Positions 55,641-63,588 of a stretch of DNA of 64,000 nucleotides are shown one piece after another; positions within the stretch are counted from its first letter, which is position 1; each line of letters starts with the position of its first letter. Source of the DNA: Bordetella sp. BOR01 (GTDB taxonomy: Bacteria > Pseudomonadota > Gammaproteobacteria > Burkholderiales > Burkholderiaceae_B); the NCBI RefSeq assembly GCF_019218885.1, contig NZ_JAHUWT010000003.1:930001-994000 (forward strand), written 5' to 3'. A program made the position numbers and the translations under genes. Under the pieces are notes generated by a model that was given only the letters and a program-made list of their open reading frames with translations, did no database searches and had not been told where the DNA came from.

Positions 55641-56999
55641 ATGGCCTCGTCCACGCATGCTCCCATTGCCGCCATCGCCACCGCACCGGGCCGCGGCGGC
55701 ATCGGCGTGGTGCGCGTCTCCGGCCCCGATTTGTCGGGCCTGGCACGGCGCCTGTTCGGGCGCCAACTGACGCCACGCCACGCGCACTACCTGCCATTTA
55801 CGGCCGACACCGGCGAGCACCTGGACGAAGGCATAGCCCTGTATTTCCGCGCGCCGCAGTCGTACACCGGCGAAGACGTGCTCGAGCTGCAGGGCCACGG
55901 CGGGCCGGCCGTGCTGCGGCGCATTCTGGACCGCTGCCTGCAGGCCGGCGCCGACCTGGGCCTGCGCCTGGCCGAGCCGGGCGAATTCACCCGCCGCGCC
56001 TTCCTGAACGACCGCATGGACCTGGCCCAGGCCGAGGCCGTGGCCGATTTGATTGATGCATCATCGGTTGCCGCCGCACGCGGTGCCATGGCGTCGCTGT
56101 CGGGCGAATTCTCGGCCCGCGTCAACGCCTTGTCGGACCGCATCGTGCACCTGCGCATGCTGGTCGAGGCCACGCTGGACTTTCCCGAAGAAGAAATCGA
56201 CTTCCTTGAAAAATACCAGGCCCGCCCCACGCTGCAGGCGCTGGCGGCCGACCTGGACACGCTGATCGCGCAGGCGCGGCAAGGCGTCATCCTGCGCGAA
56301 GGCTTGCACGTGGTGCTGGCCGGCCAGCCCAACGTGGGCAAGTCCAGCCTGCTGAACGCCCTGGCCGGCGATGATATCGCCATCGTCACCCCCATCGCCG
56401 GCACCACGCGCGACAAGGTGGTGCAAGAAATCCACATCGAAGGCGTGCCCCTGCACATCGTCGATACCGCCGGGCTGCGCGAGACCGACGACACGGTGGA
56501 AAGCATGGGCATCGCGCGCACCTGGAAAGAAATCGAGCGGGCCGACGTGATCCTGCACCTGCAGGATGCCACCCAACCGGCCGATGCGCTGGATGCGCAG
56601 ATCGTGGCGCGGCTGCCGGCGCGCACGCCGCTGCTGACCGTGTTCAACAAGGTAGATCTGCTGGACAGGCCCTTTGCGGCCGGTGCCGGGCAGTTGGGCA
56701 TTTCCGCGCGTGAAGGCGCGGGGCTGGACGAACTGCGCGCCCGCCTGCTGGCATTGGCCGGATGGAACCCCGGGGCCGAATCGCCCTGGCTGGCGCGCGA
56801 ACGGCACCTGCATGCCTTGCAGGCCGCCGCCGGGCACCTGGCCACGGCCACCGAACATGCGGCGCAGGACGACCGCGTGCTGGACCTGTTTGCCGAAGAG
56901 CTGCGGCTGGCGCACGACAGCCTGAGCAGCATCACCGGCAAGTTCACCAGCGACGATCTGCTGGGTGAGATTTTTTCCAGTTTCTGTATCGGGAAATAA
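55641..56999 (+). CDS. mnmE: tRNA uridine-5-carboxymethylaminomethyl modification GTPase
   Basis: 452 residues. The N-terminal tetrahydrofolate-binding domain begins [20 protein letters not shown]. The helical domain is split by the G domain, with Walker A GQPNVGKS (228-235), GTTRDKVV and [10 protein letters not shown]. The C-terminus ends FCIGK with the conserved Cys449. With MnmG it modifies the wobble uridine of several tRNAs. In many proteobacteria it directly follows yidC; here the two are 17 kb apart, though in the same orientation. Confidence 0.98.
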   Translation: MASSTHAPIAAIATAPGRGGIGVVRVSGPDLSGLARRLFGRQLTPRHAHYLPFTADTGEHLDEGIALYFRAPQSYTGEDVLELQGHGGPAVLRRILDRCLQAGADLGLRLAEPGEFTRRAFLNDRMDLAQAEAVADLIDASSVAAARGAMASLSGEFSARVNALSDRIVHLRMLVEATLDFPEEEIDFLEKYQARPTLQALAADLDTLIAQARQGVILREGLHVVLAGQPNVGKSSLLNALAGDDIAIVTPIAGTTRDKVVQEIHIEGVPLHIVDTAGLRETDDTVESMGIARTWKEIERADVILHLQDATQPADALDAQIVARLPARTPLLTVFNKVDLLDRPFAAGAGQLGISAREGAGLDELRARLLALAGWNPGAESPWLARERHLHALQAAAGHLATATEHAAQDDRVLDLFAEELRLAHDSLSSITGKFTSDDLLGEIFSSFCIGK

Positions 57000-57029
57000 G
57001 GCCCGCGTTCCAGGTCCGGCCTGGCCGGC

Positions 57030-57296
57030 CTACCCGACTTCGCTCAACAGCTTTTCGATCGACGTCACACGCCGCTGCATGTCCTTGACCGTCTCGGTGG
57101 TGTCATGCATGCCTTTTGCCAGGGCCGCCTGCTGCTCGGCCACTTGCTGCGCCAATTGGCGATAGGCCTCTTCGCGCGCCAGCGCGGCGCGCGCCCGCCA
57201 GGTGCCGAACACCTGCGTAATCAACGTGACCGCCAGGATCGTGCCCAAGACAAGCACCACGATTCCCATGACCATGCCCCAGTCTGCTTCTGCCAT
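57030..57296 (-). CDS. Small membrane protein with one helix and a coiled coil
   Basis: 88 residues. One transmembrane helix (about 6-27, GMVMGIVVLVLGTILAVTLI) is followed by a charged heptad-rich tail (about 34-85, AALAREEAYRQLAQQVAEQ) that should form a coiled coil. The layout resembles PspB-type partners, but I do not see a specific PspB motif. AAGGAGC lies 7 bp before the ATG. It starts 1 bp after the stop of a winged-helix gene, so the two form an operon. Function unknown. Confidence 0.8.
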   Translation of the reverse strand: MAEADWGMVMGIVVLVLGTILAVTLITQVFGTWRARAALAREEAYRQLAQQVAEQQAALAKGMHDTTETVKDMQRRVTSIEKLLSEVG

Positions 57297-57297
57297 C

Positions 57298-57648
57298 TCA
57301 GTTGCTCCTTGTTGGTTTGACGGGTGGCGCTTCATCACTTAGCGACAAGGCGGCCTGCGCGATCGACGCCGGCGTCAGCGTCAACGCGAAGGGCGCGTTC
57401 TCGAAGTAATTCAGCGCCTTGCCATCGGGGGATACCTCCATGCGGCTGGTTACCAGGCCCGCTTCGAGCAGGCGCCGCAAGTGCAGGTGCAGCAAGGGAC
57501 GGCTGATGCCCAGCGTGCGAGCCAGATCGCTGACATAGGCGCGCCCCCCGCGATGCAGTTCGGCAACGATGCGCATGCGCTGATGGCTGCCCAGGGCGCT
57601 GACGGCCCGCAGCAGTTGATCCCCATTTAGCGCGACGCTTCTTGCCAC
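57298..57648 (-). CDS. Winged-helix (ArsR-like) transcriptional regulator
   Basis: 116 residues from a GTG at 57648 with GGAGA 6 bp upstream. The DNA-binding core is SALGSHQRMRIVAELH, VSDLARTLGISRPLLHLHLRRLLEAGLV (recognition helix RPLLHLHLRRLL) and a beta wing with SRMEVSPDGKALNYFE. No metal-binding Cys motif as in ArsR/SmtB is seen. It is coupled to the small membrane protein gene, and probably controls it and itself. Confidence 0.86.
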   Translation of the reverse strand: MARSVALNGDQLLRAVSALGSHQRMRIVAELHRGGRAYVSDLARTLGISRPLLHLHLRRLLEAGLVTSRMEVSPDGKALNYFENAPFALTLTPASIAQAALSLSDEAPPVKPTRSN

Positions 57649-57804
57649 GGCCTGTCTCCGATGTACCTGTCAGAAAATTATTTCATATGAATCTATTTTC
57701 TGTCAACCCACGCGCCAGCAGGGTATGCAATCGCGTGCGGCGGGCGTTCCAGGCGTGCCGCCACGGCAGCATCTGCCGGACCGTGGCGGCTGGCCGGATG
57801 CGCG

Positions 57805-58809
57805 CTACAGCATCTGGTCCAGTTCTTGCACCAGACGCTCATGGAAGCGCTGCGGCTCCTGGATCTGCGGCGAATGCCCCAGTTCCGGAAAGGCCACCAG
57901 CCGGGCGCCGGGAATGGCCTGGGCGGTGGCGGGCCCCAGCGCCGCATAGTTGCCCAGCGTGGCCGCCACCTGGGGCGTAGCGGCATCCTTGCCCGGTGCG
58001 GTGTTGTCTTGTTCGCCGATCAGCAGCAGGGTCGGCACGCGGATCTGGCCGAACTCATGCACCACGGGTTGGGTATACAGCATGTCATAGGTCAGGGCCT
58101 GGCTCCAGGCCACCTGCTCGCGCCCCTCTCCCTGGACCATGCCCGCCGCCATCGCGACCCAGCGGTCGTATTCCGGTTTCCAGGTGCCGGCGTAATAGGT
58201 ATTCTGCTGGTACTTCTTGATACCCGTATAGCTCGTCTTCAGTTCGCGCGCATACCATTCGTCCACGGTGCGATACGGCACGCCCTTGGCCTTCCAGTCT
58301 TCCAGACCGATGGGGTTCACCATCACCAGGGCGTCGACCTGGCCCGGGTACATCAAGGCATAGCGCGTGGCCAGCATGCCGCCCATGGAATGGCCCATGA
58401 CCACCGCGCGCTCGATGCCCAGTGTTTGCAGCAGGGCGTGCGTGTTGGCGGCCAACTGGTGAAAGCTGTATTGATAGGCGGCGGGCTTGCTCGATTTGCA
58501 GAAGCCGATCTGGTCGGGCGCCACCACCCGATAACCGGCGCGCGTCAAGGCGCGGATGGTGCCTTCCCAGGTGGCGCCGCAGAAATTCTTGCCATGCAGC
58601 AGCACGGCGGTGCGGCCATTGGAGCGTTCCGGCCAGATGTCCATGTAGGCCATGGATAGCTGCTGCCCCTGCGAAGCCAGGTTGAACTCGCCGACCTGGT
58701 ACGGATAGTCGAAGCGTTCGAGCCGGGTCCCGTAGTCGGGCACGGCGGGCTGGGCGTGGACACTGGCGGCGAAAGATAGCGCCCCAACGGCGATGATGGG
58801 TTTGTACAT
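57805..58809 (-). CDS. Secreted alpha/beta hydrolase
   Basis: 334 residues with a Sec signal (MYKPIIAVGALSFAASVHA, cleavage near residue 19). The oxyanion-hole strand is LLHGKNFCGATW, the nucleophile elbow GHSMGG (Ser at about 144), the acid Asp lies in IGEQDNTAPG and the His in LGHSPQIQEP. It resembles bacterial epoxide hydrolase/esterase-type enzymes; the substrate is unknown. GAGGG precedes the ATG at 58809. It is divergent from the formate/nitrite channel. Confidence 0.88.
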   Translation of the reverse strand: MYKPIIAVGALSFAASVHAQPAVPDYGTRLERFDYPYQVGEFNLASQGQQLSMAYMDIWPERSNGRTAVLLHGKNFCGATWEGTIRALTRAGYRVVAPDQIGFCKSSKPAAYQYSFHQLAANTHALLQTLGIERAVVMGHSMGGMLATRYALMYPGQVDALVMVNPIGLEDWKAKGVPYRTVDEWYARELKTSYTGIKKYQQNTYYAGTWKPEYDRWVAMAAGMVQGEGREQVAWSQALTYDMLYTQPVVHEFGQIRVPTLLLIGEQDNTAPGKDAATPQVAATLGNYAALGPATAQAIPGARLVAFPELGHSPQIQEPQRFHERLVQELDQML

Positions 58810-58941
58810 GCGAGCCCTCACTGAATGAACGAACCCATGCGACCTCTTCGTCGCCCAAAGGTTCAGCATCCTGTCAGCCACCGACGCGCCCGGGTCATTG
58901 CGCCATTCCGGTGCATCGCCGTGCACCGCGCCGGCTTCGCC

Positions 58942-58958
58942 TGCACCACTTTGATGAA
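58942..58958 (+). promoter_or_regulatory. Candidate NtrC-binding site
   Basis: TGCACCACTTTGATGAA matches the NtrC consensus TGCACCA-N3-TGGTGCA at 12 of 14 defined bases. It is centred about 97 bp upstream of the predicted sigma-54 start site. A weaker half-matching site centred 33 bp further upstream (58909-58925, ending GTGCA) gives the three-turn spacing seen at other NtrC enhancers. Match counted by eye; binding is inferred. Confidence 0.6.
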
Positions 58959-59019
58959 CGTGCGGCGCGTGACGCCGGCGTCCCGGGCGTAGCGCGCCTG
59001 CGCCGTCAAGGCCGCCGCC

Positions 59020-59036
59020 CTGGCACACATGTTGCT
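59020..59036 (+). promoter_or_regulatory. Sigma-54 promoter (-24/-12)
   Basis: CTGGCAC-N5-TTGCT fits the sigma-54 consensus, with GG at 59022-59023 and GC at 59034-59035, 12 bp apart. The predicted start is near 59047, leaving a leader of about 136 nt before the channel gene. No sigma-70 promoter of similar quality is visible in the 373-bp gap. Confidence 0.75.
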
Positions 59037-59049
59037 TGATTCCCTCTGA

Positions 59050-59063
59050 CGAACCCACGTTCG
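59050..59063 (+). other. Leader RNA hairpin
   Basis: CGAAC and GTTCG close a 4-nt loop a few bases after the predicted transcription start. A weak 3-bp stem with a six-base loop (59072-59083) follows. ANTAR-protein targets have paired hairpins with hexaloops carrying A1 and G4; these do not match that consensus well. Confidence 0.35.
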
Positions 59064-59093
59064 GCACCACAACTCGTTCAAGTCCCAGGCAAC

Positions 59094-59137
59094 GGCGCCT
59101 TTGACCTACCCCAAGGTCATGGGCGCCTTTTTGTTTT
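59094..59137 (+). terminator. Intrinsic terminator inside the leader of the formate/nitrite channel gene
   Basis: GGCGCC (59094-59099) pairs with 59122-59127 and TGACCT (59102-59107) with 59114-59119, around a 6-nt loop; the run TTTTTGTTTT follows. The U-tract ends 45 nt before the ATG of the gene it precedes, and the gene to the left is divergent. It is therefore positioned to attenuate or to end a short leader RNA. Confidence 0.8.
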
Positions 59138-59182
59138 GCGCACAGGGATTCCCGTCTTGCTTCATCCCTACAGGAACACATC

Positions 59183-59995
59183 ATGTCTTACCTGGTCCCT
59201 TCGGAATTCGTCACCAAGATGGTGGATGCGGGCGAATCGAAAATCTACATGGCCACGCGCGACTCGCTGATCCGTGCCTACATGGCCGGCGCGATCCTGG
59301 CCATTGCCGCCGTGTTTGCCGTCACGGTCAATGTGCAGACCGGCTCGCCCATCCTGGGCGCGGCCCTGTTCCCGGTGGGTTTCTGCATTCTGTACCTGAT
59401 GGGCTTCGACCTGCTGACCGGCGTGTTCATGCTGACGCCGCTGGCCTGGTTCGAGAAGCGGCCGGGCGTCACGCCGCGCGCCATCCTGAAGCACTGGGGC
59501 GTGGTGTTCGTGGGCAACTTCCTGGGCGCGCTGACGGTGGCGGTGCTGATGGCCATTGTGTTTACCTACGGGTTCTCGATCCCGGCCGGCAAAGTGGGCG
59601 ACGTCATCGCCCATATCGGCGAAAACCGCACGCTGGGCTACAAGGAATACGGCGCGGCCGGCATGCTGACGATCTTCATCCGGGGCGTGCTGTGCAACTG
59701 GATGGTGTCACTGGGCGTGGTGGGCGCGATGATTTCCACCACCGTCAGCGGCAAGGTCATCGCCATGTGGATGCCCATCATGCTGTTCTTCTACATGGGC
59801 TTCGAACACTCGGTGGTCAACATGTTCCTGTTCCCGTCGGCGCTCATCCTGGGCGGCAATTTCTCCATCATGGATTACCTCATCTGGAACGAGATCCCGG
59901 TGGTGCTGGGCAACCTGGTGGGCGGCATCTCGCTGACCGGCCTGACGCTGTACACCACGCACATGAAGACCGCGCCCAAGCGCCGCTTCAACTGA
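59183..59995 (+). CDS. Formate/nitrite transporter family channel (FocA/NirC-like)
   Basis: 270 residues, six membrane helices. The pore His is at 209 in GFEHSVVNMF, the same position as in FocA. TRDSLIRAYMAGAILAIAAVF and LLTGVFMLTPL are conserved helix segments, and NWMVSLGVV precedes the pore. Members pass formate, nitrite or hydrosulfide. The phosphatase-kinase gene follows 15 bp downstream, and the NtrC/sigma-54-type control region suggests nitrite in nitrogen assimilation. AGGAA lies 7 bp before the ATG. Confidence 0.92.
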   Translation: MSYLVPSEFVTKMVDAGESKIYMATRDSLIRAYMAGAILAIAAVFAVTVNVQTGSPILGAALFPVGFCILYLMGFDLLTGVFMLTPLAWFEKRPGVTPRAILKHWGVVFVGNFLGALTVAVLMAIVFTYGFSIPAGKVGDVIAHIGENRTLGYKEYGAAGMLTIFIRGVLCNWMVSLGVVGAMISTTVSGKVIAMWMPIMLFFYMGFEHSVVNMFLFPSALILGGNFSIMDYLIWNEIPVVLGNLVGGISLTGLTLYTTHMKTAPKRRFN

Positions 59996-60010
59996 TAACA
60001 GGCCGCGCGC

Positions 60011-61759
60011 ATGGATCGCCCCGCGCCCCGTCCCGCCGCCGAGCAGTTGCGCGTGGCGGTGGGCCAATATTCGGACCGGGGCCGCAAGCCATCCAATCAG
60101 GACTTCCACGGCCTGTGCATTCCCGACGGCCCGCTGCTGGGCACCAAGGGCATCGCCGTGGCGCTGGCCGATGGCATCAGCAGCAGCGATGTCAGCCATA
60201 TCGCCAGCGAGACCGCCGTAGCCAGCTTCCTGGAAGACTACTACTGCACTCCGGAATCCTGGCCGGTGAAGAAATCGGCACAGCGCGTGCTGTCGGCCGC
60301 CAATGCCTGGCTGCATGCGCAAACCCGCCAAGGCCCGCATCGCCATGACCAGGACCGCGGCTACGTCTGCGCGATGAGCGTGCTGGTACTGAAATCGACC
60401 ACCGCGCATGTGCTGCATATCGGCGATGCGCGCATCTTCCGGATGCGCGGCAACACACTGGAGCAACTGACCGACGACCACCGCATCTGGGTATCGCGCG
60501 ACAAAAGCTACCTGGGCCGCGCGCTGGGCCTGTCGCCGCACCTGGAAGTGGACTACCACACGCGGCGCATCGAATCCGGCGACGTGTTCGTGCTGGCCAC
60601 CGACGGCGTGTACGAACATGTGGATGCCGCCGCGATGATCCAGGCGGTGCGCATGCATGCCCAAGACCTGGACGGCGCTGCCGGATCGCTGGCCGACCTG
60701 GCCTACGCCTGCGGCAGCACCGACAACCTGACCGTCCAGATCGTGCGCGTCGATGGCCTGCCGGCCCCCGATGCCGGCGAAGTCGCCCGCCAGGCTGGCG
60801 CCTTGCCATGCCCGCCGCTGCTGCAGGCCGGCATGGAATTCGAAGGGTTCCGCATCGACCGGGAACTGCATGCCAGCAGCCGCAGCCACGTCTACCACGC
60901 CATCGACATCGACACCGGCACGCCGGTGGCCATCAAGATCCCGTCGCTGGACCTGCGCCATGACCCCGTCTACCTGGAACGCCTGTTGATGGAAGAATGG
61001 ATTGCGCGCCGCATCGACAGCCACCATGTAGTGAAGGCCTGGCCCTCGACACGCCCGCGTCGCAGCCTGTACACGGTCAGCGAGTACCTTGAAGGCACCA
61101 CCCTGACGCGCTGGATGGCCGGGCATCACACGCCGCCGCTGGAACAGGTGGTGGGCATCATCGAGCAGGTTGCCCGCGGCCTGCAGGCGTTTCACCGGCA
61201 AGCGATGGTGCACCAGGACCTGCGCCCCGACAACATCCTGATCGATGCCGCCTGCATCGCACGCATCATCGACTTCGGTTCCACGCGGGTGGCGGGCATT
61301 GCCGAAATCGCGTCGGCGGCCGACGTACCGCAGATGTTGGGCACGGCGCAATATGCGGCGCCCGAGTATTTCCTGGGCGAGCCGGGCAGCACCGTGTCCG
61401 ATATTTATTCGCTGGGCGTGATTGCCTATCAGATGCTGACCGGCCGGCTGCCCTACGGCACCCAGGTCGCCCAGGCCCGCACGCGCGCGGCCCAGCGCAA
61501 CCTGCGCTATGAATCGGCCCTGGACGATCAACGCGCCATCCCGGCCTGGGTGGACGGCGTGCTCAGCCAGGCGGTGCATCCCGACCCGCAAGCGCGGTAC
61601 CAGGAATTATCGGAATTCACCTACGCGCTGCGCCATCCTCATATGGCGCTCAACGCCGGCACGCGCCCGCCACTGCTCGAACGCAACCCATTGGCCTTCT
61701 GGAAAGGCCTGTGCCTGCTGCTGGCGCTGGCTCTCGTGCTGGCACTGGCGCTGCGCTGA
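60011..61759 (+). CDS. Bifunctional PP2C phosphatase-Ser/Thr protein kinase with C-terminal membrane anchor
   Basis: 582 residues. The PP2C domain (about 12-248) keeps the metal Asp residues: ADG (53-55), TDG (197-199) and STDN (236-239). The kinase domain (about 276-545) keeps Lys309 (VAIKI), Asp403 (HQDLRPDN), DFG (421-423) and APE (450-452). Its glycine-rich loop is degenerate (ASSRSHVY), and HRDLKPEN is changed to HQDLRPDN. One helix (563-581) anchors the end. Similar fusions sit next to nitrate or nitrite transport genes, for example near nasA-nirB in Pseudomonas. It is in an operon with the channel, whose activity it may control. Confidence 0.9.
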   Translation: MDRPAPRPAAEQLRVAVGQYSDRGRKPSNQDFHGLCIPDGPLLGTKGIAVALADGISSSDVSHIASETAVASFLEDYYCTPESWPVKKSAQRVLSAANAWLHAQTRQGPHRHDQDRGYVCAMSVLVLKSTTAHVLHIGDARIFRMRGNTLEQLTDDHRIWVSRDKSYLGRALGLSPHLEVDYHTRRIESGDVFVLATDGVYEHVDAAAMIQAVRMHAQDLDGAAGSLADLAYACGSTDNLTVQIVRVDGLPAPDAGEVARQAGALPCPPLLQAGMEFEGFRIDRELHASSRSHVYHAIDIDTGTPVAIKIPSLDLRHDPVYLERLLMEEWIARRIDSHHVVKAWPSTRPRRSLYTVSEYLEGTTLTRWMAGHHTPPLEQVVGIIEQVARGLQAFHRQAMVHQDLRPDNILIDAACIARIIDFGSTRVAGIAEIASAADVPQMLGTAQYAAPEYFLGEPGSTVSDIYSLGVIAYQMLTGRLPYGTQVAQARTRAAQRNLRYESALDDQRAIPAWVDGVLSQAVHPDPQARYQELSEFTYALRHPHMALNAGTRPPLLERNPLAFWKGLCLLLALALVLALALR

Positions 61760-61783
61760 AACCGCCGCGCGCTGCAAACCAGC

Positions 61784-63556
61784 CTAGCGGTCTTGCTCGT
61801 GCTCGGCCGACTGGTTGTTCAGCAGCAGGGCGCGCCCGGCGAACAGGCCGCCCGTCACTTCCAGCTGGAAACGCTCCGCATCGCGGCGGCGGATATCTTC
61901 GGCGATCTCGCCCGATGCCTCGGGCGTGGCGCCCAGCGCCATGGTGGCCTGGCGGCCCAGCACCATGGCCGATTCAAAGGTCTCGCGTATCTGGAAATCG
62001 ACATCGATCTTGTGCAGTTCCAGCGCATGCTCGCGGTCGAACGACCGTGCCAGCACCTGGGAATGCGGACATATGGCCTTGATGCGCTCGACCATCTGCG
62101 TCACCGTGGTTTTGCCATCGGCGCACACCAGGATGGCCTGGGCATGCTTGGCGCCGGCGGCATGCAATACATCGGTGCGCGTGCCGTCGCCGTAATAGAC
62201 CTTGAAGCCGAAGTCGGCGGCGCTGCGGATCATTTCGGGGTCGTTATCGATGATGGTGATCTCTGCCCCCATGGCCAGCATGTGCTGGCTGGCAATCTGC
62301 CCCACGCGGCCGAAACCGATCACCAGCGCGCGGCCAACCTGGTTGCTGGGCGCCTCGAGCCCTTCGGTGGACACGCCTGCGCGCGGCGCCCAGCGCTTGT
62401 GGGCCAGCACGGCCAGCGGAGTCAGCGCCATCGACAACACCACGATGGCTGTCATATTGGCGTTGATGACGGGGTCGATGACGCCATTGACCAATGCGGC
62501 AGAAAACAGCACGAAGGCGAATTCGCCGCCCTGTGCCATCAGCACGGCGCGGTCCAGCGCCTCGGCCCGCGAACTCTTGGCCAGCCGCGCGGTGCCATAG
62601 ATGCACAGCGCTTTCACCACCATCATCACCAGCACGCCCGCCACGATCAGGAAAGCATTGCGCGCCACCACCGGCAGATCCAGCGACATGCCCACGCCAA
62701 GGAAGAACAGCCCCAGCAGCAAGCCGCGGAAGGGTTCGATATCCGCTTCCAGTTGATGGCGAAAGGTCGACTCCGACAGCAGCACGCCGGCCAGGAAGGC
62801 GCCCATGGCCATCGACAGGCCGCCCCATTGCATCAGCAGGGCCGACCCCAGCACCACCAGCAATGCCGCAGCGGTCATCACCTCGCGCGCCTTGGCGCGC
62901 GCCAGCAGGCGAAACAACGGGTTCAGCAGCCAGATCCCCGCCACCACCAGCGCCGCCAGCGCGCCCACGCCGATGCCCACATCCAGCCAGCGCGACGCCG
63001 CGCTGGGCGCCGCGGCGTGCTGCGCGCCCGGCGGCGCAATGAACGCCACCAGCGCCAATAGCGGCACGATCAGCAAGTCTTCGAGCAGCAGGATGGAAAC
63101 GATCTTCTGCCCGCGTGGCGCGGCAATATCGCCCCGTTCGCCCAGCAACTGCATGACGGTCGCGGTAGAGGTCAACACGAACCCCATGGCGCAGATGAAC
63201 GACACCGCCAGCGGGAATCCGAAGGCCACCCCCACGCCGGTCAGCAGCAGGCCGCAAACCAGCACTTGCAGGCTGCCCAGCCCGAAAATCTCGCCGCGCA
63301 GCGCCCATAGGTGCGACGGACGCATTTCCAGGCCGATGATGAACAGGAACATCACCACGCCCAGTTCGGCGGTATGCAAGATGGTCTGCGGGTCGCGGAA
63401 CAGGCCCAGGCCGAACGGCCCGATGACCAGGCCCGCGGCCAAATACCCCAGCACCGACCCCAGGCCCAGCCGCCGGAACAGTGGTACCGCTACCACCGCG
63501 GCGCCCAACAACACCACGACCTTGGCTAGTTCGCCTGCGTCGCCTTCTACCGCCAT
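61784..63556 (-). CDS. KefB/KefC-type monovalent cation:proton antiporter with TrkA-N domain
   Basis: 590 residues. The CPA2 membrane domain (about 10-385) has 12 or so helices; GYLAAGLVIGPFGLGLF is the conserved early helix and LLLEDLLIVPLLAL includes the acidic ion-binding region. GGEFAFVLFSAAL is another signature. The Rossmann TrkA-N domain (about 405-520) begins RALVIGFGRVGQ. No KefF/KefG partner gene is nearby, so it may be an unlinked K+ or Na+ exporter. AGGGG lies 6 bp before the ATG. Confidence 0.92.
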   Translation of the reverse strand: MAVEGDAGELAKVVVLLGAAVVAVPLFRRLGLGSVLGYLAAGLVIGPFGLGLFRDPQTILHTAELGVVMFLFIIGLEMRPSHLWALRGEIFGLGSLQVLVCGLLLTGVGVAFGFPLAVSFICAMGFVLTSTATVMQLLGERGDIAAPRGQKIVSILLLEDLLIVPLLALVAFIAPPGAQHAAAPSAASRWLDVGIGVGALAALVVAGIWLLNPLFRLLARAKAREVMTAAALLVVLGSALLMQWGGLSMAMGAFLAGVLLSESTFRHQLEADIEPFRGLLLGLFFLGVGMSLDLPVVARNAFLIVAGVLVMMVVKALCIYGTARLAKSSRAEALDRAVLMAQGGEFAFVLFSAALVNGVIDPVINANMTAIVVLSMALTPLAVLAHKRWAPRAGVSTEGLEAPSNQVGRALVIGFGRVGQIASQHMLAMGAEITIIDNDPEMIRSAADFGFKVYYGDGTRTDVLHAAGAKHAQAILVCADGKTTVTQMVERIKAICPHSQVLARSFDREHALELHKIDVDFQIRETFESAMVLGRQATMALGATPEASGEIAEDIRRRDAERFQLEVTGGLFAGRALLLNNQSAEHEQDR

Positions 63557-63588
63557 GATTTCCCCTGTGGTCCGGCCCGCGGCCGGCG

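Noticed and set aside
59050-59083. A canonical ANTAR-target dual hairpin in the channel leader
   Set aside because: The loops lack the A1/G4 hexaloop consensus and the second stem has only 3 bp, so I report hairpin and terminator but not an ANTAR motif.
58810-59184. N-terminal extension of the alpha/beta hydrolase, or a small minus-strand gene at 58863-59081
   Set aside because: The signal peptide begins at 58809 with a good ribosome site; the upstream frame has no recognisable features and covers the sigma-54 promoter region.
59708-61591. A 627-codon minus-strand frame opposite the phosphatase-kinase gene
   Set aside because: Shadow of a gene with clear PP2C and kinase motifs; no family features of its own.
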